DNA of 62,079 nucleotides, from contig WPIO01000385.1 in assembly GCA_009760855.2 (NCBI GenBank), positions 1 to 62,079 of the forward strand. The letters are read 5' to 3'. The notes below the pieces were generated by a model. That model did no database searches, had not been told where the DNA came from, and was given only the letters and a program-made list of their open reading frames with translations. The position numbers were made by a program, and so were the translations under genes. Source of the stretch: Cristatella mucedo (taxonomy: Eukaryota > Bryozoa > Phylactolaemata > Cristatellidae). Every line of letters begins with the position of its first letter. The stretch's first letter is position 1. This document shows positions 33,404 through 45,204 of this stretch, piece after piece.

Positions 33404-34241
33404 ATGTCTATGTGTGCGACACTCCTCTCTGCACTCGCGATCGTGTCTGTCTGCGCAGTCACTACAGTCGGTAAGTCAGTGGCCCGAGTTACCTGTCGCC
33501 TTAGGCGGCTCGATGCGCCTAATTGGGCGCGATCGCAACTGTGGGCTTCTCGGCTAGCCAAATCTTTTCAATGATGCTTACCGCTAGGGCATCACCAGCG
33601 TGCTCGTTGTCGGCCGCGGCTGTCAGTGTGGGTGACTGTAGCGGCTTCTTACGGCTTTATCAGCTTTCTCAGCTTCATCGATGTTTTGCAACGCCCATAG
33701 GCAACCCTTTTCTGGCCGAGCCTCTCCGTTCTCCGTTCTCTGAAACTACCGTGCGCCCACCAACGGAGCTTCGGTGACCACGGAATTTTAAGGTTTCTAA
33801 ATTGAATCGCAGATTGGGCCGGAAATTCACGTACAACGAAGAGGCCAGCATCAGGCCTTGACCGTTGCCCGCAGTGGCGCTTCACCAACTTGTGCTAAGC
33901 GATCCGCATTCCGGGAAGGCCGGAAGTGACAGCTGGCAGGTGCAAGAACACCACCGGTGGCTGCCAACGAGCAACCTTGCACGCATGATTGTTCCATGAT
34001 TTTATCCCTGTCCTACGCTTTCTGTTTAGATGCCTACAGGAGCAACAACAACAACAACAACAACAACAATGGTGGCTTCCCGAGATCAAACAACAACAAT
34101 AATAACAACAATAACGCCGGATACGGCCGAGGCAAGCGCGCCAGTGGCTCTCTAGACTCGGCCACGACAGCGACCACCCAAGGCGCTTTGCAAAAGGCAG
34201 CGAACATCGGCAACAGCAACAGAAACGTACCTGCTCTGTAA
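33404..34241 (+). CDS. Secreted Asn-rich peptide precursor, intact two-exon copy (unit 3)
   Basis: Predicted gene: exon 1 33404-33470, intron 33471-34029 (GTAAGT donor, TTTCTGTTTAG acceptor, phase 1), exon 2 34030-34241 ending in TAA; 92 residues. Residues 1-22 form a signal peptide (MSMCATLLSALAIVSVCAVT then TV). The mature part opens with D23-A-Y-R-S, then nine Asn (28-36), GGFPRS, nine more Asn (43-51), AGYGRGKRAS (52-61) and a Ser/Thr/Ala-rich tail ending NVPAL. G57-K58-R59 is the classic signal for dibasic cleavage with C-terminal amidation, so an amidated peptide ending in GYGR is inferred. A TATA box lies 68 bp upstream of the ATG and AATAAA lies about 240 bp after the stop. Paralogous exons at 20862, 51276 and, inverted, 3323-4106 support the model. 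I do not recognise the family by name. Neuropeptide or antimicrobial precursor are both possible; a structural silk- or shell-type secretion cannot be excluded. Confidence 0.72.
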
Positions 34242-34477
34242 CTTATCTTCACGGCCTCGCTCGGCGCTTAAGAGCCGCCGTCGGAATGGGCCGCCACGAG
34301 CCAGCTGCAGCCGCCTTATCAGAACGGGCCACTTGTCAGCTAGCGAGCTGCTGCAAGCAAGAAGCGACCGCGTTCGGCTGGCGGGTGTCAGCTGATCGGC
34401 CGTCTCGCGCTGCTGCAGCTTTTATTAATTATAGTGAGCTCGGTACTGAGCTAGCTCGATATCGGCCCGCCTCAAAA

Positions 34478-34483
34478 AATAAA
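34478..34483 (+). terminator. Poly(A) signal AATAAA of the intact peptide gene
   Basis: AATAAA lies about 240 bp after the stop codon, and its context GCCTCAAAAA-AATAAA is shared with unit 4. Confidence 0.5.
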
Positions 34484-34500
34484 ATTTCTTGAAATTGATT

Positions 34501-35800
34501 CGCTTACTCAACACGATCAATCAAGTGATACTGGTTGCAAAAACCAATGATACGCCAACTGAGCCGATTTTTCCGAGAGTCGATATTTCTGCTAATGGAA
34601 ATGTTTGGGACGGGCCGAGCCGCAACGGCTAGCAGCCAGGTTTAGTTCCGTTCGGCCGAGCTGATGCGCTTACCTAATGACCGGGCAGAGGCTTTCAGAT
34701 GTGCTGCTTCTGAGAAATTTAGCGTTCCTTGAAATGCACGGCGAGGAAACAAGGGAACCGGCCCAAGAGGGACTTATTTCAGGGATACCGGTCGAAACGT
34801 CGCCACCAGACGAAGCGTGCTCGATTCGCTGTGCTAAAATGAGCTGTGGGTGGACATATCTGTTTGAGCGTCGTCCTAGTGAAGAAAAAGGTATTGGGAT
34901 TTATTAGTTAGGTGATAGATTCATAAGGATATTTGCTATTTCAGTGAATGATCAGCTTCGTAAAGATATTTTCTCTTTCAGTACCTGACCCCAGAAATGA
35001 TGCGTTAGAAGTGCACAAGCGAGACAACATCTTACATTTTTTAGTGCACATAGCACGTTTAAACCGTTGCTTTGTAACTCTGTTCAAAGGAAAGCAGTAA
35101 TAACGGCTTAATGAAATGCCAAGTAACATGCTTAAACCAGGACATAAAAGCTCGGAAGAAAAGTTGAAGTCGATCATTTGTAAGACGCCTAGATAGAAGC
35201 GTGCATTAAATCAGGATCATGACTATCCAAAGTAAGCGAGTGCAAAAAAGATGACCTTCCGCTTACATAACCAGCCGCCGAGGAAGGAGCTCTGAAATAC
35301 ATAAGGATTGCGCAAGGCAAAAAAATGGAAAACTCATGATTGCGGTTAATATATTCGGAAAAGATTTGTCTATACCCTTGACTTGAAAAGATGGTGCAAA
35401 ATCATGGAAAACGGACTGTTGCTGGTTGAAATTTCTTGAATGTGGTCGCGTACGCTTTAAGGGCTCGATCACACAAGTATTTTAATTGAATACGAGGAAC
35501 AGCCAGACAAGGTGGTTGCCAAGTAACTGGCTATGCTGAACGCTCACTTCTTTAATATTTCAAATGGCTGGTAATAGCTTAGCTGTAAATAACCACCGAA
35601 CTGCAGCATCTTTCCTTCGATAGCACCTTTCTTGTTGATTTTGGTGTGGCAGTGACGTAGCTGGCTTCGCTGGCTCCCACGGCCGAGCCCACGTACCGCT
35701 CTCTCAGTTATAACTGTATGGAGAATGGGTCTGCTACATCATCAGGGCCATGAATACGCAATTAATGTTGAGCCGAAAAGCTACACATTTGTAAGAGGAT
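34501..35800. other. Downstream flank of unit 3, no gene seen
   Basis: Short frames 34677-34907 and 34941-35472 have no recognised motif. Confidence 0.3.
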
Positions 35801-35804
35801 CGGA

Positions 35805-36440
35805 TATAATGTAATGTAATGTATCTCCGTCAGTAACTCCACAAAGTCATAAAGACTATGTGGGTGTTACGCAGGAGAGTTTTGTATAGCGCACTCACAG
35901 CCTAAGCGGCTTTCGGTACGCATTCGGTACCCAACAGACTTCGTCTCACGCAACAAAGAGAAAGTGGGAAGCATAGCAGAGTCAGGAGAGCAGTTGAGGT
36001 AGTGAGTAGCATAGAAGTAGCGGTTCAGGACCGCTGAAAAAGTTGTGCCGTAGTCGGCTGTTGGAGAGTAGCTGTCGTTGCGTGAGAATTGTAGAAGCGA
36101 GTTCCACAGTCTAGGACCTGCAGAGCTAAAGCTTCTGTCGCCACTGTCTTTAAGCAGAGGAATGGGACAGCTAATTTATTGTCCACACAGGACCTGAGGG
36201 CGCGAACAGGCTGCAACTGATGCAGCAGTTCAGCTAGGTACAAACGAGCCAAGCCGTGGCGGGGCTAAGAACTTTGCTCTGTATCATTTGCTCAACCGGC
36301 AACCATCCTAGCTCTTTCAGCAGAGGTGACACGTGCTCAAACCGCTGGGACTTGAAGACCAGCCTTGCAGCCATGTTCATAGTCCGCTGTAGTGGCATAA
36401 TAGCTTTCTTTGGCAGCCCAGCCAAAAGGGAATAGCACGT
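35805..36440 (-). mobile_element. LINE family A 3' part with clear ACATT tail
   Basis: The plus strand starts TAATGTAATGTAATGTATCTCC, the reversed tail. The minus frames give SLLAGLPKKAIMPLQRTMNM, LVFKSQRFEHVSPLLKELGW and LAELLHQLQPVRALRSC, nearly identical to the 23141 fragment, with a deletion near 36240-36270. The 5' truncation point is about 36432. Confidence 0.8.
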
Positions 36441-39105
36441 TTTACACAATGAAAAAATGGTGTACTGACGTTTTGATTATCTCGAATGGCTTTTCACCGG
36501 CAACGTATTCAAACAGTGACCAAGCGAATGTTTTGCTACTACTGCGCACATGTTCCTTGATCGGCCGATCGTTATTTGTGCAGTGCTCTGATCTTCCCGG
36601 TATCTCTCTGCTCTCTAAATAGCAGTTTCGGCGGTGCTCCGCTTCAATAACAGGTTTCATTTATTTGTCCGTACTTTAATTTACATATTTGGATGTGGGC
36701 GGTGACAAAGCGAGTTCGCCTTCAGTTTCCACCAGAGCAGATTTGGAGGAGCGTCCGTTGCAGGAAGCGGGTCATTGACCGCTTGTACGGGTGCTCTGCA
36801 ATACTTGGTGGTCTGTGCAAGCTAAGGTCTACGCGCGAATTTCGCAGCATTTATGATTCACGTATCATACAGCAAACTACCTGAATTACCATTGATTATG
36901 GACTGTTGTTCCTAAATATGTGTGCACTCTTCGTTGCCTCAGACTTCCTCTATAGTCGCCATATCTTCGAGCCTTGGAGGCTCTATGTTTCTAAAAACAA
37001 TGTTGCCAACTAGACGTTTTCTGTGCTATCGCGCAGAGTTTCTGCCGTAAGTTTCTGCACATAAGCCTGTATTGCTTGGGAAAACCTATCAATGAGTACA
37101 ATAATTCGATGTCGCATCGCTCAAGCGATGGCGCAGGAAAATCTTCGCCTCCCTATATTGCTTTTATTAGTCTCGTACTGTTTCGACGTGGCTTCGCGTA
37201 TTTTTAAAGTAGACCTGCATCTGAAAGGTTCTCGCCTATCTCACGCCAAGGAAGTCCTTACGACCTGAAAGAATATAACTCGGAAGTGTTGCAGAGACGC
37301 GCAGGCGCCAAGCCTGCGACTGGGATCGCTGTTGGCGAGGAAAATGAAGACAAGACAGCCACAACAGCAGCTTCAAAGGACATCGCATACAATCCTCGGG
37401 AATAATTTATGTTAGAGCCAGAAAAGAAGGCGAAGCCGAACGTTGACACCTAACATAGCTGGGCGCTTAAGGTATTGTAATAATTCCGGCACAGGATGGG
37501 CATAATTTAACGAGGTTGTAAGTGAAAACACAGCTAATTAAACAAGCCAAACAATAGCGGATGTTTTATGGTTCGCGACTAATTAATCCAACTATTCGAA
37601 TATATTTCCCATTGCTAAGGAATGGTTATTACAAAAATCAATAAATAAATCTATTTGCATAGCCTAAGGTTATTTACTCTCTTTCCAGGCGCTTTAAATA
37701 GGCGGCAGCGCTCAATTCCACTATCATGATCCCTGATTACGAATACCTTAAGTAACGGCAAAATCGTGGCGCTTTTAAGCCGAAATCACGAAATTGGCTC
37801 AAAGTTAGTAGGGACACGGCAGAGCTGAGTCGTTCCTTAAGTCACTGTACCAGACGAGAGTTGGTCCATGTCACGGCTTCTGCTGGAGACCTGCAGCGCT
37901 CTCCGCCACTATTGAACAGACTTCTAGGCTACGGATGTAGGCGTGTTACATTAAAGGAATAAGCCCTCTCTGTTACTGGCTTATTCCGCGACTTCCGGCA
38001 CACTTGCGTGCTTTGATAATGCACCTACCAGTCACTAGACCTGGTACTAGGTTCAGAGCGTCACCGGTTTTCATGACGCACCTGCTAGGATTAGCAACTT
38101 TACGAGTCCAGTGATGGCTGTCAAATTCAGTTTTAACGAGGAAGCCGCTTTACCATGTTTGCCACATTGTACGTGCTGGGCGGCACACGTAGTGCGGCCA
38201 CGACCGAAACTTGGTCGCTAATCGGTTTGCCTTAAAAGAAGTTATAAAACTGCTCGCATTCCTCGCAATGTCTACGGAAGAGTAATCGTTTTCAAGAAAC
38301 GTGAGATACGCAAAGCTGTCCGCTGTATCTCACACGCTGCAAAACTGACTTAAAGAAGGACTAGACTGCATTTCCTAATCGTAACCCGCCACCTCGATGC
38401 ACGCGACTGAATAGCTATCGGCCACGAGCGATCTTCCACGGTCATTCGATACACTAGGACAAGTAGAACGTGGGCGTAGCGCTGTAGACGACCGCAATTA
38501 CGGCTCTCTCTGAGGCCGTAACTATACGCCGAGTCTTGCAACTGTGCTGCTTGAATCCTTGTTGCTTCCTTTTGTGTCCTGACTGTGTCTTTTATATTGT
38601 AGCAACTGCACACGGTCCTTAATTTTTTCTAATCGTTTTGCTTCTTACTTGCTGAATACTAATGGTAATATTATCGAATTTGTGTAGAAACCTCAGATGA
38701 CGTAATTTTTTCCTAGTCCAATTTTCTGTATAGGAAACATGATCGCACGGTTAGCTTCGACTCCAGAATGATGATGGGAAAACTGCGTTTTCTTAGGGAG
38801 GTAGGATAAAACCCTCCTCGTTGCACGTTCCGGTCCAATTTGACCAACCACTGTTGCCGTTACTTCTCTCGCCACCTCAAGATTTAATTTCAATACGGCG
38901 AGTTCGTTATGTCACATAAACAGGGACGCTTGTGGAATGGTTCATTGATTTCTACGGTCGAGTCGTACGCTACGCTTTTTAGTGCTACGAAAAAGGCGTG
39001 TCTTTGACGGTATCTGATTGGTCATTCGTAAAATCTGGCCTGCGTTAGCTAAAAAACTAGAGCCTCACTTAGCTGCTGAGTGTGAGAGCTCTTTTGTGTC
39101 GGAAT
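36441..39105. other. Anonymous region with duplicated flank pieces
   Basis: About 38030-38230 (CTAGGTTCAGAGCGTCACCGG) aligns with 52390-52580 (CTGGGTTCAGAGTGTCGCCGG), extending the unit 3/4 duplication. About 37665-37705 (CTCTCTTTCCAGGCGCTTTAAAT) may be a family B terminus. No gene recognised; frames 36693-36884 and 38350-38893 lack motifs. Confidence 0.35.
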
Positions 39106-39109
39106 AGGA

Positions 39110-39300
39110 ACTCGCGAGCTGCGGCTGCAGCAGCAGCTGTGGTGATGGCGCGGAAACAGGAGCTGCGGCTGCAGCAGCTGTGACGGCGGCTGCGTCGACC
39201 CGGGGGAGGGGTGGGGACACTTCCCTTCCTCTGTGTTGCCTAGGTCACTACCCCACTAGAATGCGATACAACCCTGCTGCATTTCTCCATCAACGGTAAG
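39110..39300 (-). repeat. Interspersed repeat D, copy with GCTGCGGCTGCAGCAG expansion
   Basis: GGGGGAGGGGTGGGG..CACTTCCCTTCCTCTGTGTTG resembles 28775-28815. GCTGCGGCTGCAGCAGC occurs twice just before it. Confidence 0.4.
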
Positions 39301-39784
39301 TCTCCCCACTAGCACCTTCACCGCGAGAAATGTTGTAGGATTTCGGGTTGTGACAGCATATGTCGCAAATGCACGCTTATCCGGTGTCCATAGGTAGCAA
39401 ACGTACGACTGCCATGAGTCATTCTAGCGCAGCCGTCTACTGTTCTTCCGGATTTTAATACTTCCCAGCAGCGACCTAGAAAGACCTTTCGGTGCGCGTG
39501 AACAAAGGTAGAAATGGCAATCCCTCCGCTTGTCAAAAATAGCTCCGCCGCAGAAGAAATGCAAATAATACGCCAGCCGGCATGTCGAGTCAAGATCATC
39601 GTAATAGCTGTAGCAAAGGTACAAGATAGCTATCGCAGCCTCAACATGGGCGAGTTTTCATGGCTTTGAACCAGGCAAACCGGCGATTTATTACAGAAAG
39701 TCTACATTTTCCAGTGTTTCTTTCTCTATGCTTAACATGGCCAAATCAAAGAGTCGATGTCATCCCAATAATGCTCTCAGCTAA

Positions 39785-40400
39785 GAAATTATTATCTTGA
39801 GCTTGCGGAAGGAACTGGTACAGTTATATATGAGAAGAGCTTGCAAAGGAGACTCTTCCATTAGTAAACACATATTCTCCATAACTGGCGATGAAAAACT
39901 GCAGTTCTTCAGTGCATTTCTCAGGTGCCCAGTCGTGGCGTCCGGCCTGAAGTATTTTACTGTCAGGTATTTCGTTGTACAGTTCTGTTCCATCGACGTC
40001 TGAACGATAGAAGCTTCCAAATAACTAAAGGCACAGTCTCCGAAGGATTTGAGGTATGTACGAGGTATATGTAAGGAGTTACATTCCAAAAAGCGAGTTT
40101 TACGATGCTTAGCATGGTTGGTGAGTATATCTAATAGGTAGGCTGGAGCCAAAGACTGAAGGGGCCTAAAAGTTAGTGGCAAAACATTGAAGCCGCTGGG
40201 TTTCTTGGCTGGGAGCCAGAGCAGGTCGGCGAGAGGTGGTGTGAGGTGTTAACTGCACCGCTCACGACAGACAAGCCTAGCTGCAGTGTGCTGTACCAGC
40301 TGTAAACGCCTGATTGTTGCCTGCACTGGCTGCAATGCAACGCCAGTGTTTGCAGCGATGCCAAGAATGTGGAATATTCAGATGGCGGTAGCGGGAACGG
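39785..40400 (-). mobile_element. LINE family B C-terminal part, decayed
   Basis: Minus frames: LTFRPLQSLAPAYLLDILTN, RTYLKSFGDCAFSYLEAS and, upstream, LQLGLSVVSGAVNTSHHLSP with a WLPAKKPSG-like block. The order matches CR1/L2 C termini. Confidence 0.65.
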
Positions 40401-40539
40401 CTTTTGACTCGGTCTTTTTGTTGATCCTCTTTCGCTAAACCAATTGCTGAAGACGAGACCTGATAATGTAATATAATTCATTTGCATGGCACTCTATGAG
40501 ATTTAAATAATTATCCAGACGCTTCACATATGGTACGGA

Positions 40540-40640
40540 GCTCGAGGCCACGACCTTGGCTATCAAATACATTCACCTTTACCTCGGTCGTTGCGAGCAC
40601 CTAAGCCACTGGGTCAAACCAGCGAGGTATACAGACAACA
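40540..40640 (-). repeat. tRNA-like (SINE) sequence
   Basis: The minus strand reads ACCCAGTGGCTTAGGTGCTCGC (A-box like) and, about 50 nt on, AAGGTCGTGGCCTCGAGCTCC (degenerate B box). Likely SINE-derived, not a working tRNA. Confidence 0.4.
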
Positions 40641-42184
40641 TTGGCAAGAACCGAAGTATATTATAGAGTGCACAAATGCGTATTTGCCGTCATTTATATG
40701 CAGTGCAGGAAACCCGAAACAAATACAAGCCAGCCTCTCAATGTCAAAAGTGAAAGACCTTGCGAAATGCGCACAAGTATTGGTATAGCAAACGTCTCAA
40801 TTTCAATTTTTAGCAGTTGCTCATTCCGGCGGCACATGCTGAAATCACCCTATCCAATAAAATAAAGGGCTGTAGAAGTGGTATTGCACTTCGCTTTCGC
40901 AAATGGCAAACCTCTAGCTGTGGTAACCCTTTCTCCACAACTCTAGCTGCGGTACACCCCTAAAGTTAACTGGATTCTCTTCTTTAAACTTAGGGCATCT
41001 CATGGGAACTTTCTTTGAGCGCGAGGAGACTTAGACTGGTGCAAATTCAGAGCTTGGCAAGCAACAAGAGTAAAAGAACCCGAAGAGAGCAGGTCAGATA
41101 GGGGGGCCGGAGGCAGGTCTACTGGTGATGAGAGGTCCTCTACAGCACTGCTGTTACTGCCAGCTGTCCTGCTTGCTAGCTAGATTGAGAGCTGTGCTAC
41201 CATTGCATCCAAAAGCTGCCGTCGATCGAAGTTTTAAAATGAAGCTTGGGAGCTGGTGGTTTATTAAATCATTTAAAACTAACTGTTCCTTAGCTTGATG
41301 ACGGTCTTCACTGCAGAGACTGAGCCAGACTGAGCGAAGCGAGTCTCATTCACCACTGATCACTGACGAGATACTTCAAAGATAATTGAGCGAGACGCCA
41401 AGAAACGCTGTAATGATTTGTAATCTAATGGGAATGAGACTACAGTCATATATTTAAGTGAAGGAAAGTTCTCTAGAAAAGACTGTTTGATTGCAGCTGC
41501 TTCACGGGATTGCGGTCGTTTTGGGCTCAGCTGCTCTGCCAATTTCCTTGGTTTAGAACAGAAGGTGTGACTTCTGATTTTACCGTGACATGATCGACGT
41601 GCCCCCTCTAAAGTTCACAGCACCTACGATGACACTGTGCGCTGCCAAGATGATGCGGTGAACCTGCTTCTGGATGACTGTTCATCTACTTAAGTAAGGT
41701 TTTGTGTAAAAACTGCTGCAGCTTGCTGCTGCTGCTGCGTCGAGTCCGCCGCCGCTTCCGTTTCGGTGCTCAGATATCAGATCTCAGATCTCTTCCTCCT
41801 GCTAAGCAAGTGAACCGTGTCTGCTGGTACTACAATGACGATAATTATATATTTCCCTAGCCCACACTGAGAACTTAAAAACTTATTTCTAGACTCTGAA
41901 TATGCTGTTACAATTATCAAATATTTGGTCGGTGGCAATGTTAATAGCATTAACAAGGAGAAATTTTTTAGTTCTACATAAATAAGCGGTAGACGAATCA
42001 CAAAGACCCACAGAATGCTCTAAAGAAACCGACGTGTTTGTAACTTCAATGTAATACCGTCAAGTTAGGGATGTATTAACGTTAGTTGGGTGTTAGTTTC
42101 AAAATTTAAGAGCATACGAAAAAAAAAAGCCATAGTCTTCAACAAATTTCAGGTTTTGCCCACGGCAGAGCTAAACAGATTGAA

Positions 42185-42560
42185 TCATAAACATGGATGA
42201 TACGACGGCTAGCCCGACTGAAGAGTAGTTCAAATAGGTAGAGTGGAGCAAAGGAATGCAGGGACCTAAAAATGAGTGACACAATTTTTGAGTCGATATG
42301 CTACTTCATTGGTAGCCAGTGCAAGTTGGCGAGAAGTGATTAATGTGGCAAGGGTGATACTCACAATAGACAAGCCTAGTTGCAGAGTTGTTATCACGAT
42401 AGACAAGCCTAGTTGCAGAGTTGTTATCGATGTGTGGATCAATTAGGTTGTGGTATCCCTTTCCAAGCAAGCCCCGAATGATTGCAATGTCACGTGGCTG
42501 AAAGTAAGCAAGCTAGACTGTACGGCTGGTATGATCTTCTTGTTAAATGTCACTTTCATC
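42185..42560 (-). mobile_element. LINE family B fragment with internal duplication
   Basis: Minus frame LQLGLSIVSITLATLITSRQ and LALATNEVAY match the C-terminal region. A block of about 36 bp (GATAGACAAGCCTAGTTGCAGAGTTGTTATC) is duplicated in tandem at 42365-42430. Confidence 0.55.
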
Positions 42561-44980
42561 GGATCTCTAACAGTATACCCGTGCTTTCTGAGAGTGGCGG
42601 CTTCCACGTCCGGACGAAACTGGCAGGTCTCAAAGCGCTCGTAAAGCAGCTAGTCCCGGCTGCTAGTCAAACGACTCTTACAGGCGGAGCTCTTTAGCCG
42701 TTGAATATGCACTATCGACTTTGCTTTGCCAATGCACGCAGGTGCGACTACTGTAACCGAACACTTCAAATGCAAAGAGTGCCAAAACGTAACGTAACAA
42801 ATGCCAGAAGAAGCACTGGAAAGTCCATAGACAGTGGGGTAGGATCGAATGGGTTCATCAGCAGTTTCGACATGACGCCAACAGCACTGAGGCCAGGAAC
42901 TTGGTGACTAGAATTTGAGGAGCGTTTTAGAGGTCGCGAGCGTAACAATAAGAGGTTACGAAATCAATAGCTGGAGGCGAAAGAATTGGAGACGAAGCAC
43001 TCTTAAGGGCTGCATTCCCAGTAGAGTAGAGGCACAAGACAGGAAGCCAGAGTGTTGTCGCTTGAATTAAAAAAAAATGAGCTCTTACAACCTGACTTAA
43101 GAGGGTCTAGGTATTTTAAGAATATTTTAGGAATAGGCCACGATGACAATAATCCACGTTTCGAATTCAAGGATGAAAGACTACTTTTTGCTTTGAGTGT
43201 TGGTCACGAGTTTGTGAAGATGATATCCCCGCCTACACCGACTTCGATGGCATAAAAGGAAATTGCGGTCGGGCAAGATCAGGTGTTGACATCAGGGGCC
43301 ACTCAAAAACCTAAGGTGGATTAGTCCCACCGTCACTGCAGAGGTGATCTCTAGCCAGATTTAAGGCTCTTTTGGTGAAAAGGAAAATAATTTACAGGTT
43401 GAACGGAATGGCTGTTGACACGTGGTCAGAATGATCTTTCACTGGGGCTAATATCACGAGCCTTGACGGAATGATAGAGCCCGGGAAGCGTTTCGGTAGT
43501 ACCCCAGGACATTTCACCAACATGTTGGATTCTAAGGAGGCTAACTCAAGCATTATTGGCATGATCGATTGCCGCCGGTTTCGTAGTCACGAAGAATTAC
43601 ACATCCTGGGTAAAGATAACGTAATCTCCAGGCGAGCTAAAGTCAATCTCTCGGAGCTCCGGACGCCTGCAAATGGTTATCTTGCCGATGTAGAGGTTAG
43701 TGAGGCCGAGAGTAGTTGCCTAAGTATATTACCACAGCTCGATAAATGCAAGTGGTGCGGTGAACAACGCGTCAAGTATTCGAGCGCCATTGCGGTTAAC
43801 AGAGGGCGCTGAGCTTTAAGAATAAACCGCTACGTTTGAATGCGGGATGGAGTGTGGTAGATATGAGACCGGATATTGCGATAGTTTATTTTACCAAATA
43901 TATTTTATTAGAAATAAGTTAGAGGGTAGGAAGATTCTTGGGAGGTATGCAGACGTGTTTTCTTCAGGTGACCTTGTTGAGGAGTCACTGCTGTAGCACT
44001 GTACAAGATAAATACCGGGAACGGTGTAGAAATTAGACTGTATCATAGATGCACGGTACTGAAACACCAGACGGAAGCTCAGCAAATAACTTTTTCATTC
44101 TTTAAAACAAAGGGAGACGATAAAACTATTCTGCTTTTGAATCATATCCCACTTGTATTAGTTTAGAAGAAAGATAGTATGACGATACGCTTCCAGGACA
44201 TAAAGCCATATTCTAAGATTACTGAGTATCATGCTTAACCATCTGCCAGGGATTGAAGATACTCTGGGTGCCTTGTCAGGCCCTAACTGTTTTCCCAAGT
44301 TGATCTTAACTCTGTGTATCATTAAGCTCAAAGGGATAAGGAAGACAAAACTAAAAAGCTTTCTCGTATAGGCGATGGGCCGGCAGTTTATGGGGCGATG
44401 CCTTCTCGTTTAGAAAATATGCAAGTGACGTCACTGTGGCAAATGGAGGGAGCGTTTCGTCTTGATTGAAATTCACTGTTTTGAATTATGTGGACTTTGT
44501 TATGTTTTCGGTCGATCTTTAAGCAGTAGCTCGAGAGATTAGCTAAAGTGCGATGTCTGAAGCTTATCAGTATGAAAATTTACTCTCAAAGAAATGTCAT
44601 GTGTTTCAAAAGGTATTTTTATTATTTAGGGTAGTTGTTGGGGAAGGGGATGTAAGGACCGACTCAGATTAATTAGCAGCCATAGTAGACGTATCGTCAC
44701 CCGATCATGCAGGTTACGTGTGCAAAAATCTCTGGTGTGAAGCGCCGTATACTAGCGTTTTTTGCAAATGGCTTTGCTTTTGAACGCTGTCTAACTTCAT
44801 TAAATGGCAGTATACGTTCTACAGTTTCTACGGTCAGCTGCAGCGCATGCAGCATTCAGACAATTAAAACAAGTGTCGACGACAGCATATCTTCTGGATC
44901 GGCTGTTTTCCTGTTTCAGGACTGCGACGCAATGCAAATACAAGGATGTTTCCCATTTTAAGTACTTGCATGAACAAGTG
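42561..44980. other. Unit 4 insertions, one 113-codon open frame of unknown nature
   Basis: 43230-43450 is shared with unit 3. The rest is private to unit 4. The frame at 43471-43812 (+) has mixed composition and one CKWCG motif but no domain I recognise and no visible splice context; probably chance. Frame 44707-44961 likewise. Confidence 0.3.
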
Positions 44981-45204
44981 GTGGCTTAGTTCAGTAAAGT
45001 ACTACGTGTTCCAGAGAGGATTAAACTCAAACCTGGTAAAGGAAGTTTTCTACCCTCCATCGCTGTCGAATAGGCATCTCTGCACCAGGGATACGCACTT
45101 GCTATCTTAAGGTATGGGGTTCTTTTTTGTCACAATGTTCTAGTATCGTGGACATGACAGGGATAAATTTTGTGCTACGCTTACACATCTGCAATCATGA
45201 CTTG

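Larger units (their letters stand above)
25700..34500. repeat. Segmental duplication unit 3 (holds the intact gene)
   Basis: Aligns by eye with unit 4: 25780-26170 with 41350-41720 (TTGGGGTCGTTTTGGGCTCC..CTGCTCTGCCAATTT), 26270-26470 with 43230-43450, 26630-27450 with 44980-45600, 27840-28060 with 46165-46340, 28670-28900 with 46940-47200, 29580-30540 with 47900-48970, 30930-31360 with 49415-49850, 33150-34490 with 50660-51740. A LINE A insertion (31680-32620) is specific to this unit. Confidence 0.7.

Noticed and set aside
43471-43812. 113-codon plus-strand frame with CKWCG
   Set aside because: No homology recognised, no promoter, splice or paralogue support; kept only as an anonymous frame.
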